A stretch of DNA of 64,000 bases from Lepeophtheirus salmonis (Eukaryota > Arthropoda > Copepoda > Siphonostomatoida > Caligidae), in contig NC_052131.2 in assembly GCF_016086655.4 (NCBI RefSeq), forward strand, positions 40,115,705-40,179,704. The letters run 5' to 3'. Below, piece by piece: positions 24,530 to 35,586 of this stretch. Position 1 is the first letter of the stretch. Every line of letters begins with the position of its first letter. Under the pieces are notes generated by a model that ran no database searches, was not told where the DNA came from, and saw nothing but the letters and a program-made list of their open reading frames with translations. A program made the position numbers and the translations under genes.

Positions 24530-25022
24530 GCAAACTTCAACAAAAATGTATCTACGACAAATTCAAAATGGACAGGACTTGATCAGAAAATCCTAAAAGT
24601 ATGAAAATGTTAATAAAAAATTATATAATGTCTTTAATAAATATGAAAATATGGATACTTTAGAATATGTACGTTGAATTAGTCATAATTCATAATTTTA
24701 CATTTCCTATTTTATATGTATAAGAAAATAATAAAATAAATAAGAATATTTAAAATGTATTAACATTATAACTTTTTATTTTTGTGAAACAAATTGGGAT
24801 GTTAAGAGGGGCCCTGAAAAGTAATTTAATTACCAGCAGTCGGTTTCATATCATTTTTGAGGCCGGCAATACCCAAAATAGCCCCAAATTTTGAGGTGTA
24901 ATTGGGTTTTGTGAGGGTTTCTTAATGTTAGTTTATTTAGGGGTGGTGGGGTAAATATATCGGGCGGAAATGTATAGAGTGAAATGTCGTAGAAACAGTT
25001 TTTCATATTTTGAAATGTAATA

Positions 25023-25120
25023 TTTTCCGGTCGACGTTCTGTCGCTCGACGTTTTTTACGGTCGACGCTTTGCCCATTCGACATTTTGTTGGTCGACGTT
25101 CTGTCAGTCGACGTTTTGAC
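25023..25120 (-). repeat. Right terminal minisatellite of the MULE element
   Basis: Units such as GGTCGACGTTCTGTC and CAGTCGACGTTTTGAC are reverse complements of the left array units. There are about five to six units, fewer than on the left. Confidence 0.85.
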
Positions 25121-25527
25121 CTACTACCAGAAAATATATGTATAAAGAAGTAGAAGAACAATCCGTCTGCTGAATGAAAGGAACGATCAACAGAAAAGAA
25201 GAAGAAATTATATACATAAATATAGATATTTTGGTAGATACTTACTAACAATATATAAAATGAATATCAGCTGTTTAATGCACTACAAAAGAAAGCTGTC
25301 AATTCATCTGAGTTGCGCACAGTGTTTTTCTAGTTCTATATATATGTGGTCTTTGGATAGTAGTCAGTTTTAAAAACTAATATGCTTTTACGAAAACAGT
25401 GCAAATTATCGGTGTCATCCTGACAATTTGGGAGAAGAGAAGCTTAACCGTCATAATTTTTCAGCTCATTAGGTGTAATCATCTATAGGATGAAGGAAGT
25501 ATACAAAAAAAAAACACAATCAAAAAC

Positions 25528-25720
25528 CACTCCGTATCTAGCAATGATATAGATAGGAATTACTCAGATGTCGATCCTCAATTCTAATCCGAGTCCAACA
25601 AGGACTTAAACTTGTAACTCTACTACAAATCCTCATTTTTACGCTCCGTCTTTCACGCACTAGTCTTTACATAATTAATAAAATTTCTCTATTCAAGAAT
25701 AAAAGATTTTTGATAACAGC
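25528..25720 (-). repeat. Dispersed repeat family R3, copy 2, with R2-like tail
   Basis: On the minus strand: AAGTCCTTGTTGGACTCGGA, TTAGAATTGAGGATCGACAT, AGTAATTCCTATC and TCATTGCTAGATACGGAGT. The plus-strand continuation to about 25,720 (TATTCAAGAATAAAAGATTT, TGATAACAGC) matches the segment seen beside R3 at 30.5 kb and in R2 copies. R2 and R3 are therefore probably parts of one longer element. Confidence 0.7.
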
Positions 25721-25860
25721 TATGAAGAATTGCAACTACAATCATTATCTTTCATTCAATTATAATATTTTTTCATCTCTGATAATACTATGTATGTACC
25801 TTATTGTAATACCTCATTTAGTTCAGATTTGATCTGTCCATGATTCGCTAAAGTAAAGTT

Positions 25861-26050
25861 TTTGATTTGAAAACTCTTTATTAGGAATGTATTGGTACCA
25901 AAAGTTTGATATCTCGTCCGGTACCATCCTAAATCTTAAGGATGCACCCGAATCGAACGCAAAAAACGTCCCACCTTTGCTTAATAATTTCATTATACCA
26001 ATGAGCCAGTGACGCAATATTAGATGTGAGTCAGTGACGTCATCATTAAT
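25861..26050 (-). repeat. tRNA-derived SINE-like repeat, copy 1
   Basis: The minus strand has an A-box-like TGGCTCATTGGTATAATG (26,008-25,991) and a B-box-like GTTCGATTCGGGTGCATCC (25,958 downward) about 50 bp apart, the spacing of a tRNA-type RNA polymerase III promoter. The region is not a functional tRNA: no cloverleaf stems hold. A second diverged copy at 40,526-40,668 shares the same motif order, ending at the same GACGTCATCATTAA segment. This supports a dispersed SINE family over a lone tRNA pseudogene. Confidence 0.65.
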
Positions 26051-27139
26051 TTACCTAGGCTATCTTGTATTTACTTCCTTAAGATATTGATAAATACTTT
26101 AATGAAGTCTTAATTACATAAGAGACTATAATTATCGCAGCTTAGCTGTCATGACGTTTCATTAGATCAGCTACAAGCAGATGTGAAGAGGGGAGATAAG
26201 TAAATAAACACTAACAAAGGCAAGAATGACTCAAATATTGATCTCAATTTTACTGATTTAGTTTTGTATACATCAATGAGGTACTGTATGGAAAGTGAAG
26301 TTCACTTCTCAGGAATTAAATAAAATTATAGCAGCTTATGAAAATTAAATTTCCTCTTCAGATTGCAAACTCAAGAAAAAAAAAAAAAAAAATCGGGCGA
26401 GCTTAAAAAATGAAGTCAGTTACCATCACTAATCATACGTTCTTTGTGAGGTGAAGTTAATGGCACACTAGTACATTTGTACACCCGTTGTGATCCTCTT
26501 TTCTTTGTGTTTTCTTTTCAACATTTACCAATGAATGGTGGCACAAACATCAAATTTATTGCTTAAAATAAATAAAACTGTAGTTACTCATACATATTTA
26601 ATGCACTAAGATACACTACCTCAGTCAATGCAGTTTCTACGCCTCTACACACTCACAAAGTTCATCTGATTTCATAACCCACTGAAACTATGAATACATA
26701 TTATATTCTTAGGTAATTATTACCTTCTTTAAAAAAACAAAAACAAAAAGAAAAAACGCAGCTATGATGGTATCCAAAACACTTTTCATATCTAATTATG
26801 CGTGCTCATAAACCTTAAATTAGTTCATGCTAGGTTCTTCATTTTACATAATTTTTGAAGTGATTAAAAGGTATACTACATACTTTACTTTCATAATTAT
26901 TATCATGAATCTTATACAAAGCTACCTACCTACATATTTGGGACTGATCCATTTATAATATTTCGGATCTGATAAATTAGGTATTGAATGTTCATATTCG
27001 TGTCCTCGGATTAGTCATCATTTTAGAAATATTTGCATTTGCAACCCTAGAGATAAAATACACAAAGTGATAACTGATGGTTAAAGTTTTATAAAATATG
27101 ACCTGTGTAAGATTAACACTGATAATTTCTTGAAGAGTT

Positions 27140-27225
27140 ATTAGTGTAAGTCTTTGTTGGACTCGGAATATAATTGAGCATCGACATCGGAGTAATTCTT
27201 GTTTATACCCTTACTAGACACAGAG
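27140..27225 (+). repeat. Dispersed repeat family R3, copy 3
   Basis: GTGTAAGTCTTTGTTGGACT, then GAGCATCGACATCGGAGTAA, then ACTAGACACAGAGTAGGATT, in the order seen in the other R3 copies. Confidence 0.7.
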
Positions 27226-27283
27226 TAGGATTGGGTGTTTATTTCCTTCCTTTCATAGCTTCTTGGCTGTCGGCTGTCTTCTT

Positions 27284-27844
27284 CTACTTTATATTTCCAG
27301 TGAATGGGTGTTGGGGAGGAGTATGTGCAGCTCTATGGATATAGCCTGGCTCTAATAGTATCTTAATCGCTAGGCCCACAACATTGGGTAAAGGTTGATG
27401 CGGATATGTATTAAAAGTAGATGTTGCATATCTACCCATATCTATATTAATTAGCCATTTTATCCCCACAGGCACATTCGATTCAATAGCTTCAAAAGGC
27501 AATTCCCTGGTTTCTTTGGAGGTACATTGCGTCTCAAACAGGTACATTCGGCCCATTTTCCTTCACCATTACAGCATATACTGGTCTTTTAATAACTTGT
27601 CATTAACTTTAAGTTGCTTTTCATAGATCATTGATAAGTATAGACTCCTAGCTTGTAGACTTATGTAGACCATTGTTACATTGTTTCTAATCTTACTTTT
27701 ATTCTCTATTGATATCCAAAGTAAAATTGCACTAATGCTTTTGTACCGTCCCATTTTATGATATTTGTGTAATATAGTTTCAAAGTCCACCTTTTTTGTA
27801 TGGTCCATTAAAATCTGACCACTTTGAATTTTAAAATTTAACAA
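27284..27844 (-). pseudogene. Unidentified minus-strand coding block with two stops
   Basis: One frame runs from 27,844 down to 27,284 with only a TAA and a TGA close together near 27,571-27,565. Downstream parts read as plausible protein: PFEAIESNVPVGIKWLINID, HQPLPNVVGLAIKILLEPGY and IHRAAHTPPQHPFTGN. Proline- and histidine-containing stretches of this kind are unlikely from AT-rich noise. I do not recognise the family. It is probably a fragment of an element rather than a host gene, because no splice sites fit and another transposon relic lies just beyond. Confidence 0.4.
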
Positions 27845-27874
27845 TATCTAATTTACTAATTAACAAAATTAATA

Positions 27875-28500
27875 TTATAAATAGATGTATGCCTGACCTC
27901 TCTTAATAATTAATGTTGCGCCCTTAGTGGCAAAGACGGTTTCTAGGTGGGGTGGAATGCCTTGCACCTGCTGCTGATGTAGTCCTCTTACATAGTATCC
28001 CAGTGCTTCCTGACGGTGGCTTTGAGTGCCTCGGTGTTTGGATGAAAGACACTTCAGGGCTTCCCCTGGACATGTTCCCAAAAGGTGTAGTCGAGCAGGT
28101 TGATATCAGGGCTGTAGAAAAGCCGAAAGAATCAAAAAAGAGTTCAAAAGAGATCAAAAAACTCTTGCGACGCAGGAGATGGTTTTCTTTCATTGCTGGT
28201 GTTAAAAGTGGCCTTTTCACATGGCTCTTTTCAGCAACTTTTTTGATAGCTCCGTGGACAGTCTGGTGTGAAATTTCGAGATCTCTTGGACTTGAGAAGA
28301 TTGGCTTGGGCTGCTTTCTTTAACTCTTTCGGATCCACTTTGCCCTTTTTACTGAGCCCTTCTTCCTCTCCAACGTTTCGGACTTGCTGAAGGCGTATAA
28401 GGTGGTGTTGGAGACTCCCAACTGCTTGGAGTGTGCGAATGGAAATGCGTCAATCACGTTCAAGTGCAATTTTCTCGATTTTTATGTAAGCTAGAGAGCT
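27875..28500 (-). pseudogene. Tc1/mariner transposase relic with internal deletion
   Basis: The minus strand from 28,500 gives an N-terminal HTH-like region (KIEKIALERD, a stop, then ELKKAAQANLLKSKRSRN), then in another frame LEISHQTVHGAIKKVAEKSH and KRPLLTPAMKENHLLRRK. It then jumps to the C-terminal FYSPDINLLDYTFWEHVQGK, SVFHPNTEALKATVRKHWDT and EDYISSRCKAFHP. The central catalytic part with the first two acidic residues is missing; SPDINLLDY carries the third. At least four frame changes are present. No terminal repeats were found. An open frame in the opposite direction at 27,952-28,323 is its shadow. Confidence 0.78.
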
Positions 28501-28653
28501 CAGGTTTTTTGTAATTATTGTAATTAGTTGTTTATTCTTTCAATATATTGAAATAGGAATTAATTTCACTCTCTCAAGCTTAATTAATTATTGAATTAGT
28601 AAGTGTTCATATTTCAATAGACCACCCGGTACATTCACCTGTACTCTCGGTTG

Positions 28654-29705
28654 CTACACGGGGTTTTCATTTATCCATATTTTGTTCCTGAATACAAAGC
28701 GGGATTTTGATATCTGAGCAGTAGAAATCTTCCATATAGGAGCCTCCTTTTTGAAGAGCTTTCCGCAATGCGGGCATTTTCTCCGTACTTGTATCTGCCT
28801 CAATTTCTTGATACATCCTGAACCGTCTTTTGAAAGTAGACACAACTACAGATATTTTGGTTGCCTGCTTGTATCAATTTTGGGTCTTTATCTAGATTTA
28901 ATAATTTGGATCAACTCTGAGATATCTTTTCTTACTAATTTCTGGTATCATGACAATCTTTCTGAATGTTTACTGGGTATTGACTCCAGGCATGAATATT
29001 ATTCGGACAATTTCTTCTGTGAAATCAACGTTCTTATTACATTGCTCTTTGTTGAGATGTAGCAGATAGCCCCTATGTTTTTGAAATCTTGATGGAAATG
29101 CTTTAATTGGTTCTACGTAGGATTGTTTCATAACAAATAAATCTGCTTGTTTTACAACAAAAAAAAAGGTTTCTGATATGACTTCCAGAGATTGAGTAGC
29201 TGCTATAACATGGGTTTCCCAAACTTTATAAAGTTGGCGCCTTCCAAAATGAATATAATGGAATGGTTGTATTTGTTGTAGGGATAGTAATATTAGTTCC
29301 TCCATATCAGGCTTAAACTTACTAAAAAGAAGATGTAGATACTCACATTCGGTAATTCTAAACTTGTTCATTTGATTGAAAAAGCAAGGCTCTATGTGCC
29401 GGCTCTTTGAAGTCAACGACGGGGATATGGCTTACCTCAAATGATGGATTTCTTGCCTGTTTATTATAAAACTTTTTCGTCAGGATGAAATTTGAAGCGA
29501 AAATAGAAGGAAATTTTTCTTTTTCTTCTAAAACAAGGAGGTCATTCGGGGAAATTATGGAAATGAAATTTTCTCTAAAAAAACAAAACAAATCTAAAGA
29601 GTAGTTTGGGAGCTGATAGAGCAGTGTAGCCTCACAGTATTGAAACAATTGGTCTACTCTTTCTCCGCTTGTAACTTTCGTAATTCTTGTCTTGGAAATC
29701 TTCAA
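28654..29705 (-). pseudogene. Unidentified minus-strand coding block, three overlapping or adjacent frames
   Basis: From 29,705 downward an ATG-less frame of about 115 codons (QLFQYCEATLLYQLPNYSLD, FFRENFISIISPNDLLVLEE, EVSHIPVVDFKEPAHRALLF) overlaps a 148-codon frame at 29,416-28,970. The latter includes ITECEYLHLLFSKFKPDMEE, FGRRQLYKVWETHVIAATQS and VEPIKAFPSRFQKHRGYLLH. A third piece at 28,845-28,654 contains VRRKCPHCGKLFKKEAPIWK, a CxxC half-finger. Together they look like one protein broken by frameshifts, or exons of a gene whose splice sites I cannot place. No family recognised. The lack of an initiating ATG in the first piece and the frame overlap favour a decayed element or processed copy. 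Confidence 0.4.
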
Positions 29706-31630
29706 ATTTTCATAATATTAATTACTCAGTCAGATCCATATTTTATCCACAAGGACGCTTCAAAACTTTTAAAAACTGTCTAATATTACGAAAATAACGT
29801 AGTTTAACTACTATAGTTTGAATAATTATATTTTTTCTTCTTCGACAGCCACAGGGTCCATAAAAGGTTTATATTCAGGGACATGGCTAGGATTTTTATT
29901 TAGGGATGGGAGGTCGAGTAGTTCCGAAATTATATTTTATTTTTTTTCCTGAAATGACGATTTTTATGGTGAATATATTTTTATATATTCAATACATAAC
30001 TAATATACCAACTATATTAGTAAAGACAAGTTTATCTGTTTGGATGTATGTCGACTTCTCATTTTTGAAAAAAAAAATAACCATAACGAGTCCGTGTAGC
30101 TTAAGCTCAATACGTCGAATTTAAGAAAAAGAAATATTTATATTGTCTATGATCTTTTTTCAGAAAAGGAAATTTCGATAAGAAATAAATCAAAAAAAAA
30201 AAAAAAAATGTAAGTAGATTAATTATATTTCCTTCTCCAGGAATGACCGAGACGCAAACCTACGCACATTGAGCTCAAGACAATAATTTCTCCCGAGTGT
30301 GTTGTTTATTGAACAACGTTGTTCCTTAGCTTCAAAACATTTTTCGAATTGTCAGGCTGACCACGCCAATTTTTGGTTTCTTTTTTTTTAAAAACATTTT
30401 TAAACAAATCCTACTCCGTATCTAGTAATGATATAGGCAGGAACTGCAGCGATGTCGTCCTACAATTCTACTCCAGGTCCAACAAAGACTTGCACTATTA
30501 ATTCCTCAACACATCATCAGTGTTACTTTTCGTTTTCACGGACTTCAAGAATAATGCAACAATCATAACAGCGATGTAAAATAATAAAACACTCTTTAGT
30601 TTGCATCCACAAAAAGTATCGAGCTCTTTCATTGTCATATTTTTATCACTCCTACTTATATATCTTAAAAAAAGACTACAAAGTAATTATAGAAATGAAA
30701 TACATACTTAAACTTGGATAGACTCAAATTGACTACATGAAGAATGTGGGTAACGAAGGCGATGAAAAACGTTATGTTAATTCTAACAAATAACTCCGAG
30801 TAATCCTTTTATATAATATGTACAATACTAAATATATTTATGTATATGTTCGTAATGAGCAAATTGATTGTTGTCCTTCCAAATCAGTTTAGAGATAGGT
30901 ACAATATACTTAGAATGCCAAGACAAAGCTGAAGCTTTTAAGCAACTGCCTTTTTATGTATTATTTTTTACTCCCATTATGTTTCACAGTTTTTTCTTCT
31001 TCATATAAGTAATAATATAATAAAGCTCCACTAACTCACATTCAGCTGTTTTGTCAAACCATACACATTACACATTCTATTTTTCATTTTAGATGAACAC
31101 ACACTTTTTGAACAGAAGGAAACATTGCTCTTTAATTCTTGAACAAAGTGTATTATATATCCATAAATAGGATTACCACAAAAGACTAACCATATGTCTT
31201 CAGTAGTCCTAATAACTCAGATGACGGGACATTTGGTTCGTACTTGTTTTGGAGTAGGTATTATAACGAGTGACTAGTTGGTGGTAGTTTCCTTTGCTTT
31301 AGTAGCTCCTCCAAAAAAAGTGAATTTTTCTCTGGAGCACTTTCGAATCGTGAGTCTCTTATAACTACATACATTGATAATGGGGTTAACCCCATTAAAG
31401 CTTGAAAACAAAGAAGGGAAACGCGCCTGTTAGCTTGAGGAAAAAATGGTCGTGTTTTTTATATTTGTCTCAAGATAGGATGTCCCTTTTTATGGTATCA
31501 CAAATGCCCCGTCACTGTCTTCTTTTTTATTTCCTAATGCCGTATTTTAGCTTGTTCTTCCCTTGCAAAATTTTCCTTGTTAATTCAGTTCAAATGGTGA
31601 ATCCATGGATGTCGTATAGATAGTTATGCA
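29706..31630. other. AT-rich stretch with repeats, no gene recognised
   Basis: Contains an R3 copy at 30,411-30,503 and a 15-base A run near 30,192-30,208. At 31,405-31,540 a segment (AAACGCGCCTGTTAGCTTGA, then AGGATGTCCC...GGTATCACA) is related to 54,590-54,710 (GAACGCCCCTGTTAGCTTAA, then GATACCACAG), suggesting another dispersed repeat. Confidence 0.45.
30411..30503 (-). repeat. Dispersed repeat family R3, copy 4
   Basis: Minus strand: GTGCAAGTCTTTGTTGGACC, GAGTAGAATTGTAGGACGAC, AGTTCCTGCCTATATCATTA and CTAGATACGGAGTAGGATT. It is followed on the plus strand by the TTCAAGAATAATGCAACAAT segment shared with copy 2. Confidence 0.75.
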
Positions 31631-31784
31631 GAAATATTCAAGTATATTTGACACCCCTAGTCGACAAAAAAGTGTTCCTACTAACACTACAATTCTTTAA
31701 TTTCCACTAATAATATATAATTTTATATTATGGTTTATCTATTAGACGGGAGTCTCCCAACATTATTAAAATTTTGTAAACATT

Positions 31785-31890
31785 TTCTTGTCAACTGTCG
31801 ATTTAATTATGCCTATTTCCCTTATTAGTAAAGTACTGAACATTGATTGGTTCAACACAAATTTTCTCTTTTTTTTTTAACATTGAACAA
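31785..31890 (+). repeat. Dispersed repeat family R1, 5' part
   Basis: TTCTTGTCAACTGTCGATTT, then a CTTATTAGTAAAGTACTGAAC-like segment shortened relative to other copies, then CATTGATTGGTTCAACAC. It matches the first half of the R1 consensus. The 3' half is not evident. Confidence 0.55.
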
Positions 31891-33230
31891 TTTCCTACTA
31901 ATACTATTAAAATAAAGTCAACTATAGCTATAAAACAAGGAGGAAAAATTCAACTTCAAGAGATTTATTTGGCTAACAGAAAACTCCCCCACCCGTAAGA
32001 TGTCGCTTTTAAGATAACCCAGATCATGTTACTTTATCATTTTTCTTCGTAACATTACATATGCAATTTTTTATTCCCTTCGGAGAATTTACCTTATTAA
32101 TTCAATGAAAAGGCGATATTATAGAGATAAAATATAGTGAGTGCTAACACTGCTAACAATTGCTATCAAAGAGCGCGAGGAGAAGGTGAGAGCAAGATAT
32201 ATGGTAAGCCTGAATTAAGAACCTTGTTAATATCAGCTGCCTGTTATATGATTTTGGGGGAGGAAATGAATTACTACTTTAAAGAGGAGAAATAAAATGT
32301 CGTTGGAGAAAAAGGAACAAAGAAATTAATAAATAAATGAACGTCATGCAAAGATTTTTTTCGTTAATCATTCAACTTTTTTCTATTCAGGCATTCAGGG
32401 GTTTAAAAAAGAATAAAAAGCAGGGCAAGGTGTTCATTTTTCGCTCAATATCTCAACTTGAGTCATATGTTTATAGACCAAATCGATTATTTTTTGTTTT
32501 CAATCTCATTAGTCATTTGTCAAATAAAAAATATGTCTTAGTATGAATGTGTTTCTAACTTAAGGACAAACACTATAATCCTAAATGCAACTGTTTTGCA
32601 ATTCTACATATAAATAATGATAAATCTTTGTATTTTCTGCAAGGTTAGAATCCTCACGATTTAGTCTCTTTAATAATATTTTTTACGAGAAATCCAATAG
32701 ATTACACAATAATTACATTAGATGGATATTGTTATAAATAAATATATAAGTCTGTGCTATAAAAGTCTTTGTAAAACCCCCGTGATATGGATAGAAGGGA
32801 TTTTCCTGAATAATGTAAATTTGCATACTTTATGCAAATTCCAAAGTGTCTTAGTATAAGCTATGTATGTATGCTTGTACATTACAAGGTTTGGTAGATT
32901 TAATATCTATTTATCTAGTTCTACATATGTTTGTGAGAATCACATTATCATAGGAAAAGCAAAACACAAATTAGATAATGAAGGTAACCCAAACCTTATA
33001 ATTTTAGTTTTTTTTTTGCATCAATGACGCTAGTATATGCATCTATAATATAAATACAGTACACACGTAGGCTTATATGGATGTTTAGTTAACACAATAT
33101 AATGACATGATCGAAGAAGACACTCCTTGACACTACCTATAACATGCAGGAATAGCTTAGATTGCGAGTGTTTTTGAATATTAAAAGTTCCCTTTTGTTA
33201 TAAGACTACTCGCTAACACAAAAATATATA
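31891..33230. other. AT-rich stretch, no gene seen
   Basis: No coding region recognised. At about 32,820-32,840 a perfect 9-bp hairpin, ATTTGCATA-CTT-TATGCAAAT, includes an octamer-like ATTTGCAT on both strands. This is probably coincidental. Confidence 0.45.
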
Positions 33231-33234
33231 ATGT

Positions 33235-33400
33235 ATCTTGTTGTCAGCCATCCATGTTTCTGCTTCATTTATCCTAATCAGCGTTGATTAGTTGAATTAC
33301 AACGAACTATTTTTAAGCTGTGAGTAATTCCTAATTGGCTAACATTCAACTGATTTCACCCTTTTTTCTGGAGGAAAGGTTGCATGATACAATAAAAGTA
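33235..33400 (+). repeat. Dispersed repeat family R1 copy
   Basis: TTGTTGTCAGCCATCCATGT, CCTAATCAGCGTTGATTAGT, AGCTGTGAGTAATTCCTAAT, then CTGGAGGAAAGGTTGCATGA and TACAATAAAAGTAAC. It is an almost complete copy. Confidence 0.75.
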
Positions 33401-35350
33401 ACAACCTGTTGAATAAAGACTGATTTTATGACTACTGCCTTAGATATTGAGTGCCCGCAATGCTTTCCGTTTGTTTTTGAACGCTAGACCCTATGAACGG
33501 GAAAAAATTGAACATTTAATTTTTTTTGTTAAACGGTGTTCATTTATCTTAATTTTTTATTTAATGGACCAAAGCTAAAGCCAAATGGCGAAACAATGAA
33601 CATATGATCAATTTTGGCTAACTATAGTTGGCAACAAGTATCAGGAGTATCATAAGTTACTCTATTAGAAATAATACGTCACCAGGAAAAATCACGTCAT
33701 CTGCAGTACCTCAAATGCAACATCTTGCGCAAGGAGGATGGGGGTGTTCTGCAAGGTAAGGGAATTTAGACAAAAATTGATCACGTGGCTGTAGTTTAGT
33801 TAAAAAAAGAATGAATAAAGATAAATAAATCAACAAATTAGGAGATTGAAGGTAATGTTTCAGAAATGAACAGATAAATGATAAAATTATGAATGGGTCC
33901 TAGCCTGGTTTTTAATATTATATACCACCTCTTTAATTGGATTATTTAGAAGTGTAGGGATTCTTAATCATAAAGCTGATCACATCAATCAAAAGCTGTT
34001 GATCGTATCTTTCAAACAAGATATTGCAAACAAATATGTATCCCTTCGGAACAAAGAGAGGAACAAAAAGGTTGGAGATGACAACTTTGATCCATCATGA
34101 CACCTCGTCAGCCGTCACCATCTACAGCGTTTGCAAGTACGTGTGGTTTGAAGGATTTTCCTCCTGACTCATACTTTAAACATTAGAGTTGAATATTATA
34201 TATTGATTAGATAATTCATATTGTTATTTGAATCTGTTTCACCATCATTTATCTTTGAATTTGAAATTGATGACTAAATCAGAGCTGGAGATTCACGACT
34301 TCTCTACCTCAAGCTGTAGGACTCATTTGCAAACTGCTTCTTTAGGTGTCAGTTTTAGAGTCTCAAATTTAAATGAGTATTTACTCACCAATAAAGTATT
34401 CATACTTGAATAAGACTTAAGGCTTGAGAACAAAGCTGGGTTTACCGTGACTAAAAAAATATGTGTGGGACGCTTTAACAAATATATATATATATTTTTT
34501 TTTTTGAGAAGGAAGTTCCGGAAGGGTCATGTTGTGAAGCCGTTCTTTGACAAGGACGCAGCTCGTAATCTAAGCTATACCTGTAGTATAACTATATGCA
34601 AAAAATTAATTATGATAAATACTACTTTGCATTGCATCACATTGAACTCCTCCCTCACCCATCCCACTTCTCTCTTTGGTTCTCAAAACTGACAGAAAAA
34701 AATATATTATGACAAAAGTTATCATAATTTACAAGATCTATTAATTATACCTAAATTAATAATAGAGAAGGAAATGCCTTTAGCGTCACCATCCCCATCA
34801 TCGAGAATAATTCATAATTAGTTTTCCATTCGTAAGTAATTAAGGTAATTATCCACTTTTGATCAGCGGGAACTTTCTTTAATTTCTAGTGAACTTTATT
34901 TATGAGATTGTATTGGTATCGGTATTGTATATAATAAACGATAATCGACTTATTTTTAATCTACTAAAAAACTTATAATGTACCCTTCAATTTTGATATT
35001 TCTTTGATCAGTACATAGTATCATTTTTCTTGTCAATGTTTTTCCGTCTATTAACTGTGTCGAACATGTAGCAACATTTTTATTTCTTTTGCTACAGAGA
35101 CTATAACCAAGTCTACATCAAATTCCGCTCCCATATGCTGAGTAGTGGAAACAGTAAATAAAAATTTATTATTTTCTGAATTTTAAAATTTATTTTCGCA
35201 GGATATTGTTTTTCCAAATGACTTCATAGAAATTGCTTACAAATAAAGCTACTATATAGTTATAACATTACTGTTGACATAGAAAGGCCACCATCTATCT
35301 CTATTATATATTTTAAGCAAATGTGCATTAGAGGTTCCTTTTTGTTTGAA
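33401..35350. other. AT-rich stretch, no gene recognised
   Basis: Short reading frames here have no recognisable content. An (AT)n/T-run simple repeat lies at about 34,482-34,506. Confidence 0.45.
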
Positions 35351-35358
35351 GGATAAGC

Positions 35359-35405
35359 CAAGGACTCCTGTAAGCGGGACAGGAAACTGCGCTTACGCGT
35401 TTCCA
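35359..35405 (+). repeat. Left terminal inverted repeat of the P-like element
   Basis: CAAGGACTCCTGTAAGCGGG begins the element. It is followed by a GCGCTTACGCG segment. The complementary terminus lies at 37,172-37,218. Confidence 0.85.
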
Positions 35406-35586
35406 ATATGGGTCTTAGTTTATTCTACATATATGGAATGTCTCTTATAGTGTTTTGCTACAAAATAAAGAGTTTTTAAAAGTATTTTGTTAGGGGAAAT
35501 CATCAAAATAATAAAAATGAGGCTATATATTTGTAATAGAAGTGGTATTTCATTAGTTCTTTAATCAAAATAAACATTAAAAGCAT

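Larger units (their letters stand above)
23719..25137 (+). mobile_element. Mutator-like (MULE/Phantom-type) element with 9-bp target duplication
   Basis: The element occupies 23,728-25,128 (1,401 bp). It is flanked by perfect 9-bp direct repeats AGAAAATAT at 23,719-23,727 and 25,129-25,137, the duplication length typical of Mutator-like transposons. The outer ends GGTGGGTGGACAAAACGTCG and, on the complement, GGTAGTAGGTCAAAACGTCG are inverted repeats. They continue into minisatellites of GTCGAC-containing units in opposite orientation (23,735-23,890 and 25,023-25,120). Between them lies a broken MULE transposase C-terminus. At this size it must be an internally deleted, non-autonomous copy. 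Confidence 0.88.
25138..27283. other. Repeat-rich spacer without a recognised gene
   Basis: Holds an R3 copy (25,528-25,625), the SINE (25,861-26,050) and another R3 copy near 27,140. There is an A run near 26,372-26,391. No host coding sequence seen. Confidence 0.5.

Noticed and set aside
23735..25120. CRISPR array
   Set aside because: The regularly repeated GTCGAC units have no unique spacers, the DNA is eukaryotic, and the arrays are transposon termini.
25823..26017. Functional tRNA gene on the minus strand
   Set aside because: A and B boxes are recognisable but acceptor and anticodon stems do not pair; the second copy at 40.5 kb indicates a SINE.
27952..28323. 123-codon plus-strand open frame
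   Set aside because: Antisense shadow of the Tc1/mariner relic, whose transposase motifs read clearly on the minus strand.
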